DNA of 64,000 bases. Origin: Akkermansia sp. GTDB taxonomy: Bacteria; Verrucomicrobiota; Verrucomicrobiia; Verrucomicrobiales; Akkermansiaceae. The notes beneath the pieces are model-generated. The model did no database searches. It had not been told where the DNA came from and was given only the letters and a program-made list of their open reading frames with translations. Every line of letters begins with the position of its first letter. Positions within the stretch are counted from its first letter, which is position 1. This document shows positions 25,189 to 34,506 of the stretch, in pieces. The position numbers and the translations under genes are program-made. The stretch covers positions 22,688 to 86,687 of the forward strand of contig JAUNRC010000002.1 in assembly GCA_030535875.1 (NCBI GenBank). Direction: 5' to 3'.

Positions 25189-25716
25189 TCAGGCGCGGAT
25201 GATGTAATCCTCGCGGCGGGGCTTGGGCTCATGTGTGCCGCCTTCGGCAGGATAACCGAGTATGCAGATGGCTAAGCCTTCGTACTTGTCGGCTACTCCC
25301 CATTTTTTCATGAGAGTGCGACCTTCTTCCGTGTCGAACATCTGCTTGCCGCGGTTAATCCAGCAGGAACCCAGACCAACGGCGTGTGCAGCGAGCATGA
25401 GAGTACCCATTATCAGGGCGCTGTCATCGCGACCGGTTGGGACGGTGGTATCGGTAAAGACCAGAACGGCGGTCGGAGCGCCGTACATGGGGTCTTTGTC
25501 CGGCCCCCAGCCCATGAAGCTGCCGTTGAGGATAGAGAGCTGACGCAGGGTGGCGGCATCCTGCACCACAACGAGCTGTGGGGTCTGCATGCCCTTGCCG
25601 GTGGGGGTCCAAGTGGCAGCCTCGAGAACGGCGTTAAGCTGCTCGTCGCTGATTTGTTCCGGAAGATATTTGCGACAACTGCGGCGCGTGCGGATGTCGG
25701 TGAGCGTTGCGTTCAT
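25189..25716 (-). CDS. Nitroreductase-family FMN oxidoreductase
   Basis: 175 residues from ATG 25716. FMN-dependent NAD(P)H oxidoreductase fold with the family hallmarks TRRSCRKYLPEQISDEQL, AATWTPTGKGMQTPQLVVV and AHAVGLGSCWIN. The physiological substrate is not determined by sequence. The start lies 5 bp after the stop of a thioredoxin-like gene, so the two form a redox operon. Confidence 0.9.
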   Translation of the reverse strand: MNATLTDIRTRRSCRKYLPEQISDEQLNAVLEAATWTPTGKGMQTPQLVVVQDAATLRQLSILNGSFMGWGPDKDPMYGAPTAVLVFTDTTVPTGRDDSALIMGTLMLAAHAVGLGSCWINRGKQMFDTEEGRTLMKKWGVADKYEGLAICILGYPAEGGTHEPKPRREDYIIRA

Positions 25717-25721
25717 GGCGC

Positions 25722-26303
25722 TTATTTCTGTTCTGCGTTGATAATTTGTGCTTTCCATTCAACAAAGCGCAGTCCGTGACCGCGATAGATGAGATTGCCG
25801 GCGGCATCTACCACTATGATGTGCGGTATGCCGCGGATATCCGTCGGGCAGCCGGGCAGTTGCGCTGCCTCTGCCGAGCCGTACATCACGCCCGCAAAGG
25901 GCATCTTGTATTGCTCCATGTATTTGCGGGCGTCATCGGGGGTGCGGTCGCAGGAGAGGAAAATGATGTCGAGGCTGTCATCTGCAATCATGTTCGGATA
26001 TTCAGCGAGTAGAGCCGGCATCACGCGACGGCAGGGACCGCACCATTTTGCCGAGGCAAGGTACATGTAATAGCGAGCTGTGACCGATGGCTTTTTGTTC
26101 GTCAGGAATGCCGTCTTTTCAATGGCAAGAGCCATAGGCGAGGGAGCAGCCGGTTTTGCCGGTTCGGGGGTGGCTGCAGGCTGTTCGGCGGCGGGTTTCT
26201 GCGTGGCTGCCTGTTCTGTCGGCGCTGTTTCCGTTGTCGGCTCCTGAGCTGTTGCCGTAAGGGAGCCGAGCATCACGGCAAGAAAAAAGTTTTGCATTCT
26301 CAT
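25722..26303 (-). CDS. Secreted thioredoxin-like protein (WCGPC)
   Basis: 193 residues from ATG 26303 (ATG 26297 is also possible). A signal peptide ends near TATAQ. A Pro/Ala/Glu-rich linker of about 45 residues precedes a thioredoxin domain with KWCGPCRR and the cis-proline in RGIPHIIVV. The core resembles the protein encoded at 23.1 kb (YYMYLASAKWC against YVYLESASWC), which suggests paralogy. The GTG at 26315 lies in the -10 element and cannot be the start. The promoter reads TTGACA, 17 bp, TAGTGT on the minus strand. Confidence 0.82.
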   Translation of the reverse strand: MRMQNFFLAVMLGSLTATAQEPTTETAPTEQAATQKPAAEQPAATPEPAKPAAPSPMALAIEKTAFLTNKKPSVTARYYMYLASAKWCGPCRRVMPALLAEYPNMIADDSLDIIFLSCDRTPDDARKYMEQYKMPFAGVMYGSAEAAQLPGCPTDIRGIPHIIVVDAAGNLIYRGHGLRFVEWKAQIINAEQK

Positions 26304-26383
26304 ATCGCCTTTCACACTAGCAGAATTGCGGGTTTATGTCAATCTGAAAACGCTTGGGGGGAGCTCGGAGCGAAAAATTTGGC

Positions 26384-26412
26384 TGGAAATGCGGTAGGAA
26401 ATATGGTAAAAT
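26384..26412 (+). promoter_or_regulatory. Putative ilvD promoter with very short leader
   Basis: TGGAAA (26384-26389), 17-bp spacer, TAAAAT (26407-26412); ATG 26422 follows 9 bases later, giving a leader of about 0-3 bases. Confidence 0.5.
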
Positions 26413-26421
26413 ACGCGCGTT

Positions 26422-28089
26422 ATGTTATCTGACCGTACCAAAGCCGGCATAGAACGAGCCCCCCATCGCAGTCTGATGCGTGCAACGGGGATGACTGATG
26501 AGGATATCAGAAAGCCCTTCATCGCCATTTGCAATTCCTTTAATGAAGTGATTCCCGGTCACGTTCATCTCAATAAAGTGGCTGAACTGATTAAGGAAGA
26601 AGTCCGCAAGGCCGGTGGTACCCCTATTGAGTTCAATCTCATCGGTGTGTGCGATGGTATAGCTATGGCTCATCAGGGGATGAAGTTCTCGCTGGCCAGC
26701 CGCGAGTTGATTGCTGACAGCGTGGAGACGATGCTCTCCGCTCATGCGTTTGACGCCTGCATCTGCATACCCAACTGCGACAAGATTGTGCCCGGCATGG
26801 TGATGGGTGCTCTGCGCTGCAACATTCCCACGATTTTCTGCTCCGGCGGTCCCATGGCAGTGGGTAAGGGACGCAATGGTGAAGATCTGGACCTTAACAG
26901 CGTGTTTGAGGCTGTGGCCGCCTGTACTGCCGGTAAAATTACGGAAGAAGATTTGCACTATGTGGAGTGCCATGCCTGCCCCGGTGCCGGCTCCTGCTCC
27001 GGTATGTTCACGGCGAATTCCATGAATTGCCTGTGTGAAGTGCTGGGACTTGCGCTGCCCGGCAATGGTACTTTGCTGGCTCTTTCCGAGGAGCGTAAGG
27101 AAATGTGGCGAGCTGCCGCCCGTCGCGCAGTGGAGATGGCGCTGCAAGGCGGACCGTTGCCCCGCGACCTTATCACCGAGGCTGCCATCGACAATGCATT
27201 CACTTGCGATATGGCTATGGGCGGTTCCTCCAATACGGTGCTGCACACTCTGGCCTTTGCTGCTGAGGCAGGGTTGGATTATGACCTGCGTCGCATCGAT
27301 GAAATTTCCCGTCGTACCCCCAACATTTGTAAAGTGGCTCCCAGCAGCCGTTTCCACATGCACGATGTGCTGCGCGCCGGCGGCATCATGACGGTACTGG
27401 CCGAGATTAATAAGATTCCCGGTGCTTTGAATACGGATGTGCCTACCGTGAGCGGCAAGACCCTCGGTGAGCAGATGGAAGGTCTTTCCACGCAGGACCC
27501 TGTGGTGATTCGTACCATTGATAATGCTTATTCCAAGGATGGCGGTCTGGCCGTTCTGTTCGGCAATTTGGCGGAGCAGGGCGGCATTGTGAAGAAAGCC
27601 GGTGTGCTGCCGGAGATGATGGTTCATCGCGGGCCGGCGGTGATTTTTGAGAGTCAGGAGGCAGCTTGTGCCGGTATTCTGGCTGATAAGGTGAAGCCCG
27701 GTGATGTGGTTGTCATCCGCAACGAAGGTCCCAAGGGCGGTCCCGGTATGCAGGAGATGCTTGCTCCCACCAGCTACATCATGGGTAAGGGGCTCGGTAA
27801 TTGCGTGGCTCTTATTACGGACGGTCGATTCTCCGGCGCAACGCACGGTGCCTGCATCGGTCACGTTTCGCCCGAGGCGGCGGAAGGCGGGCTCATCGGC
27901 CTGCTGAAAGACGGTGACATCATTTCCATCGATATTCCCAATCGCAGCCTGACGGCTGAGCTGAGTGAGGAAGAGATTGCAGCCCGTCGCGCCGATTGGA
28001 AGCCCACCATGCAGGAGATTTCCGGTAAGTGGCTCAAGCGCTACCGCAAGTTGGCAACCAATGCCAGCCGGGGCGCTGTGCTTCAATAA
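26422..28089 (+). CDS. ilvD: Dihydroxy-acid dehydratase
   Basis: Iron-sulfur enzyme of branched-chain amino acid synthesis that dehydrates 2,3-dihydroxy acids to 2-keto acids. 555 residues, normal length. Cluster and metal-site residues: GVCDG (77-79), NCDK (C119) and [14 protein letters not shown] (C192). The C-terminal catalytic serine region [21 protein letters not shown] is intact. A POT/MFS transporter gene follows after 28 bp. Confidence 0.97.
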   Translation: MLSDRTKAGIERAPHRSLMRATGMTDEDIRKPFIAICNSFNEVIPGHVHLNKVAELIKEEVRKAGGTPIEFNLIGVCDGIAMAHQGMKFSLASRELIADSVETMLSAHAFDACICIPNCDKIVPGMVMGALRCNIPTIFCSGGPMAVGKGRNGEDLDLNSVFEAVAACTAGKITEEDLHYVECHACPGAGSCSGMFTANSMNCLCEVLGLALPGNGTLLALSEERKEMWRAAARRAVEMALQGGPLPRDLITEAAIDNAFTCDMAMGGSSNTVLHTLAFAAEAGLDYDLRRIDEISRRTPNICKVAPSSRFHMHDVLRAGGIMTVLAEINKIPGALNTDVPTVSGKTLGEQMEGLSTQDPVVIRTIDNAYSKDGGLAVLFGNLAEQGGIVKKAGVLPEMMVHRGPAVIFESQEAACAGILADKVKPGDVVVIRNEGPKGGPGMQEMLAPTSYIMGKGLGNCVALITDGRFSGATHGACIGHVSPEAAEGGLIGLLKDGDIISIDIPNRSLTAELSEEEIAARRADWKPTMQEISGKWLKRYRKLATNASRGAVLQ

Positions 28090-28117
28090 AGAAAACACAC
28101 CCCACAACACATAAACT

Positions 28118-29611
28118 ATGAGCGAAGAAAACAACCAGCTGGCCCCCAAGGTCAACCCGATTGTGAAATACTTCTCAGAGTTCAAAGTGCTGCGCGAGTG
28201 CGGCAAGGACTTCTGGTTGACCAACTTTATTCAATTCTTTGACGGTCTGTCGTATTTCACCCTGATTATTGTGTTTACGCTGTTCCTGAAGGACTACTGC
28301 GGATTCCGCGATGCGGATGCACCCTTCTGGGTCGGTATGTACACGCTGTTCCTGTCCCTGTTCGTATTTGCCGTCGGTACCATTTGTGATATCATCGGCC
28401 TTAAGCGCACATATCTCATCGGCTTCTCTCTGCTCATCGGCGGGCGAATTATCATGGCGCTCGGCTCGGACTTCGGTACGCAGGTACTCTGCATGTCGCA
28501 GGACAGCTCGCGATTCTTTGTAATCGCCGGTATCGGTATACTTTCTTTCGGTACGGCATTCATGAGCCCGTGTATTTCGACATCTATTCGTCGTTTTACC
28601 ACCTTGCGTGCGCGCCCGACCGGCTTCAACTTCTACTACCTGTTCATGAACATCGGTGCCTTGCTTGCCGGTTTCGCGGTGGTGGATCCCATTCGTAATC
28701 ATTTTGAGGGTGTGGACGGCCTGTTCTGGGTAATTAACTTCGGTACGGCCTGCAACCTGATTGCTTTCATTTTTACCCGCTTCATTGACGAAAATCACTA
28801 CGCTGTGCCGGAGGAGCGTATTGCAAAGAAAGAGGCTGCTCAGCGTCGCCCCTTGCAGCTTATCGGTGAGGTGGCTCGTGAGCGTGCGTTCCAGAAGCTC
28901 ATTGTATTCCTTGTGCTGACATTGGGCGTGCGCCTCGTGTTCACTCTGCAATTCCTCGTCATGCCTCAGTACTACATCCGAACCATCGGTGAGGATTTCT
29001 CTCTGGGTATGATTAACTCGTTCAATCCTTTCATTATCATTACGGGCTTGATTCTTATCATCCCGGTTCTGAATCGTTTCTCCACGGTTAAGCTGATGAT
29101 TTCCGGTATGTCGATTTCCGCGGCCTCGATGGTGCTCCTGGCCATCCCGCCGGAGTGGTATTTCATCCTGCCGGGTATCGAGACAATCGGTCAGGCTTAT
29201 TTCTTTGCCGTAGCAGCTCAGATTATCATCTTTGCAGCCGGTGAGCTCTTGTTCAGTCCGCGATTCTCCGAATATGTGGCACGCGTGGCGCCCAAGGACA
29301 AAGTGGCCTCGTACATGTCGCTTTCAGCGCTGCCCATGTTCATCGCCAAGCCGATTAACGGCGTGGTGGGCGGCCTGCTTGTGTCGTACTTCTGTTACGA
29401 TGGTATTGCTGCCAAGATGGATTCCGGTCACATTGACTTCTGGCATTCTCCGGAGCTGATGTGGACCATTTACCTTATCATGGCGGTTATCTCGCCGCTG
29501 GCTATCATTCTGACGAAGGATAGTTTCGTGTCCGACCATCCCGAGGAAGATGCCGCTGAAAAGGCCGATGAGGCTGAGACTGAGGAAGAAACCGTAACTC
29601 AGAATGCCTAA
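28118..29611 (+). CDS. POT-like major facilitator transporter
   Basis: 497 residues with about 12 membrane segments and an acidic cytoplasmic tail. The segment STSIRRFT, then TGFNFYYLFMNIGALLAG resembles the FYxxINxGSL motif of proton-dependent oligopeptide transporters, and GTICDIIGLKRTYLIG matches the MFS loop 2-3 motif. The N-terminal ExxER proton-coupling motif of classical POT proteins is not obvious, so peptide transport is not certain. Downstream of ilvD (28 bp) and upstream of a DUF805-ankyrin gene (22 bp). The start is preceded by an A/C-rich leader. Confidence 0.8.
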   Translation: MSEENNQLAPKVNPIVKYFSEFKVLRECGKDFWLTNFIQFFDGLSYFTLIIVFTLFLKDYCGFRDADAPFWVGMYTLFLSLFVFAVGTICDIIGLKRTYLIGFSLLIGGRIIMALGSDFGTQVLCMSQDSSRFFVIAGIGILSFGTAFMSPCISTSIRRFTTLRARPTGFNFYYLFMNIGALLAGFAVVDPIRNHFEGVDGLFWVINFGTACNLIAFIFTRFIDENHYAVPEERIAKKEAAQRRPLQLIGEVARERAFQKLIVFLVLTLGVRLVFTLQFLVMPQYYIRTIGEDFSLGMINSFNPFIIITGLILIIPVLNRFSTVKLMISGMSISAASMVLLAIPPEWYFILPGIETIGQAYFFAVAAQIIIFAAGELLFSPRFSEYVARVAPKDKVASYMSLSALPMFIAKPINGVVGGLLVSYFCYDGIAAKMDSGHIDFWHSPELMWTIYLIMAVISPLAIILTKDSFVSDHPEEDAAEKADEAETEEETVTQNA

Positions 29612-29633
29612 CCCCTAGAAAATCTCATTTACC

Positions 29634-31292
29634 ATGTCTGATACAAATATCAACGCCGGGCGTGAGACACGCGCAAAGTTCTGGCCTGTGTTCCTGCCTT
29701 ACCTGTTGCTGATGGCGCTGCTTGTTGCGGTGTCGATAAGCCAAATGGGGTACCTTTCTCTGCCCTTTATGATAGCAGGGCTGCTGGCTCTGCCTGTTTA
29801 CCTGATAATTATCAGAGGGCGCGCTATTCGTCGTCTGCATGACGTCGGTGTGAGCGCTTTCTTCTACTGGATGCTCATCGTCGTCGAACTTCTCTTCCTG
29901 TGTTGCTGGGGGGGGACGTTGGCTATGACTCTCAGCGGAACTTCTCCGCATTGGCTTGCGATGGTGAATGCCGTGCTGCTCTATGGTTTCGGCATTGTGC
30001 TGCATGTGGCGCTGCTGGTGTTCTTCCTGCTGCCCTCGCAGTCTGGCACCAACGATTACGGCGAGAACCCCGCATATCCCGGCGTGCCGTTTACCGGCAC
30101 TTCTTGGGGTGGTATTATCGAAGATATGCTTAAACTCCTCTTGGTCATGGGCTCGCTGGGCTTCCTCTGCAACCTGGCCATGAAGCCTTTTGAGCAGACC
30201 TCTGTGACCGACTCGCTCGTCTCCCTCATCCGTAAAGGCGCTTTGGAGACGAATAAGAAGACCGGTGAGGAAATTGATAACGTCTACCTGCGTGAGCTGG
30301 CTGCCGGTGTGAATATGGTGCAGACTGAGCGTCAGAACGGTGAGGATGTTGTTGATTTTGTGAACACTCCGGATGCCACGGGCCGTACCCCGCTTATGTG
30401 GTCGGTATATGCCAACTTCAATAACCCGGAGGATGCCCTCAGGCGCGACCTTGCCCGTCTGTATTATGTGCAGAACCTGCTTTCGCAGCCCGGTATCAAT
30501 GTGCAAGCTAAAGATAAGGATGGTTTTAGCGCCATGCACTGGGCTGCATGGAGTGGCATGCCCTATTGCACACTGTTGCTGGCTGAGGCCGGTCTGGATA
30601 TCAATGCTCAGGAGAAAAATGGTTATACGCCGCTCATGCTGGCCGCCATGCGTGGTAACAGCGAGGTGGTGCGTATGCTGCTTTCGCTCGGAGCTGTCGC
30701 TGACGTGAAGAATGCTGACGGTCTGACGGCCGCTGAGCTTGTTAAGAATGGTGAGGGCGCTTATAATAAGCGCGATACCTTCATCTTTAAGCTCATCTTC
30801 TCGGCTGAGCGTGAGAAGGCCTATAAGGATACGTTGGCTCTGCTGAGCAATCCGCCCGCTCCTCGCAGTCTGCCTGAGCTGAGTGATGATATGGCTCGTA
30901 TGAGTGGTGAGGCTCGTGCCGAGCGCCTGGGCTCTGCCATTCTGGATGTTGACAAGGAGAGCGGCCTGACCATCCTCCTGCAGACGGTGTTGGGCGCGGC
31001 TCAGGCTGAGAACACGCAGGCATACGACGAGGCTATTCATTACTTCGTGCTGGGGCAGTTGAAGGCGATTGACGTGCAGAAAGCCAAGCGCGAGAAGGAT
31101 GGTACTCCCGTTACCGTATCGCCCTTGGAGATTAAGGATAAGGATGGTCGCAATGCGCTTGATATTGCCCTGCAGTTCGGCTTGAGCAAGACGGCCGCTC
31201 ACTTGAGCACAGTCATGCAGCCTACCGCTCCTGCTCCTGATAGTGCTCCGGCTCAGGCGGATACTCCCGAACTGCCCACACCTGCGCTCTGA
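29634..31292 (+). CDS. DUF805 membrane domain fused to ankyrin repeats
   Basis: 552 residues. The N-terminal ~180 residues form four to five membrane helices with the DUF805 signature RAIRRLHDVGVSAFF and the LPSQSGTNDYGENP turn. A further hydrophobic segment precedes ankyrin repeats at about 240-365 (TPLMWSVYANFNN, FSAMHWAAWSG, NGYTPLMLAAMRGNSEVV). A helical C-terminal region ends in another ankyrin-like unit (DGRNALDIALQFG). The function is unknown; the layout suggests a membrane-anchored interaction scaffold. Last gene of the ilvD transcription unit. Confidence 0.8.
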   Translation: MSDTNINAGRETRAKFWPVFLPYLLLMALLVAVSISQMGYLSLPFMIAGLLALPVYLIIIRGRAIRRLHDVGVSAFFYWMLIVVELLFLCCWGGTLAMTLSGTSPHWLAMVNAVLLYGFGIVLHVALLVFFLLPSQSGTNDYGENPAYPGVPFTGTSWGGIIEDMLKLLLVMGSLGFLCNLAMKPFEQTSVTDSLVSLIRKGALETNKKTGEEIDNVYLRELAAGVNMVQTERQNGEDVVDFVNTPDATGRTPLMWSVYANFNNPEDALRRDLARLYYVQNLLSQPGINVQAKDKDGFSAMHWAAWSGMPYCTLLLAEAGLDINAQEKNGYTPLMLAAMRGNSEVVRMLLSLGAVADVKNADGLTAAELVKNGEGAYNKRDTFIFKLIFSAEREKAYKDTLALLSNPPAPRSLPELSDDMARMSGEARAERLGSAILDVDKESGLTILLQTVLGAAQAENTQAYDEAIHYFVLGQLKAIDVQKAKREKDGTPVTVSPLEIKDKDGRNALDIALQFGLSKTAAHLSTVMQPTAPAPDSAPAQADTPELPTPAL

Positions 31293-31326
31293 TAGCAGAC
31301 GGTGATTTAGTCCGTTGATATAGTTT

Positions 31327-31357
31327 GCCACCCGCTTTCGTTGTGAAGGCGGGTGGC
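31327..31357. terminator. Terminator between DUF805-ankyrin and acyltransferase genes
   Basis: Perfect 9-bp stem GCCACCCGC / GCGGGTGGC with a 13-base loop, then GTGTTTT on the plus strand, in a convergent gap. Confidence 0.8.
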
Positions 31358-31424
31358 GTGTTTTGTACAAAAAAGGACGAGGCGCAAAAGGTCGCGTTTT
31401 TTTCGGCTGTTCCGTTAGCTGTTG

Positions 31425-33200
31425 TTAAGCATGCGGAAATTGAAAGTCCTTGCCGCAGTAGCGGTCCAGAATGCGGCGGGGAATTTGCGGAATATCTACC
31501 AGAACAAGGCAATCGAGCGTACCGCCGAAATCATTGTCGATGCCGAATGATAACATCTTGCCACCCAGTCGCAGGTACTGGCGCAGCAGAACGGGTATGC
31601 TCTTGTTGTCGGGTTCCAAATCGGCCACCAGACCGGTGAGAAGTCGCAATTCAGTAATGGCCGAGGGAACAAGTCGGGCATCTTCGCTCAGCAGCTCGGC
31701 TGAGGTCGGCGGGAAGAGTGCCGTTGCCTCACCCGTCAGTTCCGGGTGCATGCAGTGGGCTTGCAGGTAGGCAAGAATAAGACCGCGCGAGGCCGGGGTA
31801 TATTCCCCCGATATGCTGACGGTTCCGTACAGATAACGGTACTCAGGGTGCTTGCGAACGAAGTGGCCGATTCCCATCCAGAGAGTATCGAGCGAGGCGG
31901 GGTGGCGCTGGTAGGGCTTACAGATGAAAGCTCTGCCCATTTCCAGCCCTTGTTCCAATATACTGAGCAGGCGCTTGCTCAGGCGGAAGAATGCGGCGTT
32001 GTAGATGCCTTTGATGCCCTGTTGTTGCAGGAGTTTGTCGGTGCGTCCCATGCGGTAGGCTCCTGCCAAGCGGTGCTCGGCGGCGTCCCACATGATGAGG
32101 TGGGTGTAGGTAAGGTCGAAGTTGTCCAAATCGCAGCTCAGGCCGGAGCCTTCACCGACGGCTCGGAATGTGTGCTCGCGCTGAATGCCGATTTCGCGTA
32201 GCAGGTGGGGAATTTGCGCTGCCTCGGCGGCGTAGACTTCCAGCCCTGCCGGAGTGCGCACGCACAGGGCTTCTTCGGGCAGGGCATCAATTTCCGCTTG
32301 CAGAACATCTGCGGCTGCGCTTTCCTCAATGGGTTTCATGTTGCGGGGCGCTGCTCCTTCCGGTGCTGTTGATTGAGGGTAGCGTTGCAACATCGTGCAC
32401 AGGCGGAGATAATCGGAGAGAGAGTCGTCGTTTGCGGTCATGGTAATAGTGGCCGGACTGATGGCTTTGCCCAGTTTAATGGTGTGGCGCATGCGGCCGT
32501 CACGCAAAATTTCCCGGGCGAGGAAGTTGGAACGTATGCCTTTGTTGAGCAGGGAGATGATTTGGAAGAAGATGCCTGAGCGACCGGAGATGTGCATGGG
32601 CACGACCGTTGCTCCTGTCTTGCGGATGATGGCAGAGATGTTGGTTTGCCAAGGGTCGTCAATGACCCTCCTGTCGCGGTGAGAATAGGTGGCGGCTGAG
32701 CCGCTCGGAAATACCAGTATGCAATGACCGTCCTTGAGCCGGCGCAGGATTTCACGCATGCCGGCCATGTTGGCTCGCTTGGCGGCGTCTCCGCCGTATA
32801 CATCCACCATGATTTCGTACGGTACCATCCCTCGCACACATTGCAGAAACTCATTGACGACAATGTGGATGTCGCTGCGCACTTTCATGGCAATGTCACC
32901 GAACATCAGTCCGTCGGACATGCCGTGGGGGTGATTGCTGACAATGACACAGGGCCCCTCTTTCGGGATGTTCTCCAAGCCTGTGAGGTCGTAGTTCAGA
33001 TTAAGGTACTTGCAGGCCAGTTTGAAAAAGTTATCCGTGCAGCCCTTTTCCCAATCTTCTTCGATATGGTCGTGAGCAACATTGAGAGCATGGAGCCCCA
33101 GATGTTTTTCACCCAGAAGGATGAGCCAATCCGGTAGCTTGTCGCCGCCCTTTATCAGCCTGGAAAGATCCGTTATTTTCTTTCGTTTTCTTATGCTCAC
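31425..33200 (-). CDS. OlsF-like fusion: lysophospholipid acyltransferase plus GNAT-type N-acyltransferase
   Basis: 591 residues joining two enzymes. Residues ~60-270 form a PlsC-type O-acyltransferase with NHPHGMSDG (H90-D96) and a FPSGSAA substrate motif. Residues ~310-580 are an OlsB/hemolysin-type N-acyltransferase, with VGEGSGLSCDLDNFDLTYTHLI-type core strands, AGAYRMGRTD and LWMGIGHFVRKHPEYRYLYGTVSIS. This is the order of bifunctional OlsF, which makes ornithine lipids from amino acid and acyl-ACP; glycine lipid synthesis is the alternative. Membrane-associated. The start is GTG 33200. Confidence 0.85.
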   Translation of the reverse strand: MSIRKRKKITDLSRLIKGGDKLPDWLILLGEKHLGLHALNVAHDHIEEDWEKGCTDNFFKLACKYLNLNYDLTGLENIPKEGPCVIVSNHPHGMSDGLMFGDIAMKVRSDIHIVVNEFLQCVRGMVPYEIMVDVYGGDAAKRANMAGMREILRRLKDGHCILVFPSGSAATYSHRDRRVIDDPWQTNISAIIRKTGATVVPMHISGRSGIFFQIISLLNKGIRSNFLAREILRDGRMRHTIKLGKAISPATITMTANDDSLSDYLRLCTMLQRYPQSTAPEGAAPRNMKPIEESAAADVLQAEIDALPEEALCVRTPAGLEVYAAEAAQIPHLLREIGIQREHTFRAVGEGSGLSCDLDNFDLTYTHLIMWDAAEHRLAGAYRMGRTDKLLQQQGIKGIYNAAFFRLSKRLLSILEQGLEMGRAFICKPYQRHPASLDTLWMGIGHFVRKHPEYRYLYGTVSISGEYTPASRGLILAYLQAHCMHPELTGEATALFPPTSAELLSEDARLVPSAITELRLLTGLVADLEPDNKSIPVLLRQYLRLGGKMLSFGIDNDFGGTLDCLVLVDIPQIPRRILDRYCGKDFQFPHA

Positions 33201-33226
33201 AATGTCAATGAGTACGTTGCTTCTTT

Positions 33227-33255
33227 ACTCTAGCATATTTTGTACACGGAGTCAA
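33227..33255 (-). promoter_or_regulatory. Promoter of the OlsF-like gene
   Basis: Minus strand TTGACT (33250-33255), 17-bp spacer, TAGAGT (33227-33232), leader about 20 bases. It lies in the short gap after pdxA. Confidence 0.65.
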
Positions 33256-33266
33256 TGGAGAAGCGT

Positions 33267-34154
33267 TTACAGGATAACATTTTCTTGATGACGGGCGCTG
33301 TTGACTGCCACCTCAAAGGCTCGCAAGGTGCTGGCAGGATTGGCCAAGCCTTTGCCGGCAATGTCGAAGGCCGTGCCATGATCGGGGCTTACCCGTAAGC
33401 GGGGCAGACCGATAGTGGCATTCACCGCATTGTCGAAATCCAGAACTTTGAGCGGTATGAGAGCTTGGTCATGGTAGGGAGCTACTACACCGTCATAGTG
33501 CCCTTGAGCCGTCTCGCGGTAAACGCAGTCCGGCACGCATGGACCATCGAAGCGGGCTTTCGGACAAAGTTTTTGCAGTCGGGGCAGCGCCGGAGCGATG
33601 ATGGTGCTCTCTTCATGTCCGAAAGCTCCTCCTTCACCATTGTGAGGATTGAGTCCGGCCAGCGCAATTTTCGGGGTGTCTTTACCGGTTCTTTGCAGGA
33701 AATCGGCCAGTAATAGCCCTACACGCACCACTTCATCCGTGCGAAGAAGTTCGGGAACATCTGAGAGTGCTACATGGGTGGTGCAAAGGGCTACGGTGAG
33801 GTGCTGCCCGGTCAGGCACATGGCAAAGTTGCTGACTCCCAGTCTGTCTGCAAAGAACTCTGTTTGTCCGGGGTAGGCAAATCCCAGTCGGTGCAGGGCT
33901 TCTTTGCAGATGGGGGCTGTCACAACGGCATCGATGGTACCGTTTTTCAGTGCTTGGGCTGCCAGTTCCAGATGGCGTAGCGCCGCTTGTGCGGTTTGTT
34001 CGGTGGGGCAACCGGGTGTGCAGTCAATTTCCTCGCCGATGAGGTGATATTCCGCACCGATCGGTGCCTGCTGCAGAGCCGCACGGATGACTTCAGGGCC
34101 TATACCGGCCTGATCTCCCAATGTGTAACCGATGATAGGATGTGTGGCACTCAT
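33267..34154 (-). CDS. pdxA: 4-hydroxythreonine-4-phosphate dehydrogenase
   Basis: NAD-dependent enzyme of the DXP-dependent pyridoxal phosphate pathway. 295 residues, about 30 shorter than E. coli PdxA; the shortening lies in the N-terminal third between HLIGEE and the APICKEAL block. Motifs retained: TLGDQAGIGPEV, TAPICK, LAGLNPHNGEGGAFG, PYHDQALIPLK and SPDHGTAFDIAGKG, which hold the metal-binding histidines and the substrate site. It starts 3 bp after the stop of a small membrane protein gene. Confidence 0.93.
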   Translation of the reverse strand: MSATHPIIGYTLGDQAGIGPEVIRAALQQAPIGAEYHLIGEEIDCTPGCPTEQTAQAALRHLELAAQALKNGTIDAVVTAPICKEALHRLGFAYPGQTEFFADRLGVSNFAMCLTGQHLTVALCTTHVALSDVPELLRTDEVVRVGLLLADFLQRTGKDTPKIALAGLNPHNGEGGAFGHEESTIIAPALPRLQKLCPKARFDGPCVPDCVYRETAQGHYDGVVAPYHDQALIPLKVLDFDNAVNATIGLPRLRVSPDHGTAFDIAGKGLANPASTLRAFEVAVNSARHQENVIL

Positions 34155-34157
34155 GGC

Positions 34158-34400
34158 TCAGACCTCTTCGGGGGCATCGTCATCCATCATATCCGGAAGC
34201 GCGGCCGGTGTGACAATGGACTTGGGCTTTTCTTTTTTAACCGGGGGACGGTAGGAGCGGTTCGTGTTGATGTACTCGGTGTTGACGTCGCGCTGTTCAA
34301 ATTGCAGTTCACCATTGACAGACGCATGATATATCACCGTCAGCACGATGGCTGACAGTGTGGGTAACAGCAATAAACTACCCAGAAACGTCGTCTTCAC
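34158..34400 (-). CDS. Small single-pass membrane protein, unknown function
   Basis: 80 residues from GTG 34400. The open frame extends to an ATG at 34451, but that codon abuts the terminator of the preceding gene, while a -10 element lies 7 bases before the GTG, so the shorter form is preferred. One N-terminal membrane helix (about residues 5-25) is followed by a charged, probably periplasmic tail ending DMMDDDAPEEV. Coupled to pdxA (3-bp gap). Confidence 0.65.
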   Translation of the reverse strand: MKTTFLGSLLLLPTLSAIVLTVIYHASVNGELQFEQRDVNTEYINTNRSYRPPVKKEKPKSIVTPAALPDMMDDDAPEEV

Positions 34401-34407
34401 GCCACTT

Positions 34408-34435
34408 ATTCTACATATTTCGTGCCTTATTTCAA
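34408..34435 (-). promoter_or_regulatory. Leaderless promoter of the small membrane protein-pdxA unit
   Basis: Minus strand TTGAAA (34430-34435), 16-bp spacer, TAGAAT (34408-34413), then 7 bases to GTG 34400. Confidence 0.65.
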
Positions 34436-34454
34436 GCCCCAAATAAGCCATAAA

Positions 34455-34480
34455 AAACAGACCTCTTCCGAGGTCTGTTT
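34455..34480 (-). terminator. Terminator of the DUF2147 gene
   Basis: Perfect 11-bp stem AAACAGACCTC / GAGGTCTGTTT with a 4-base loop, followed on the minus strand by a run of T. Confidence 0.9.
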
Positions 34481-34506
34481 CTACTCACTATGCCATTGCG
34501 GACAGA

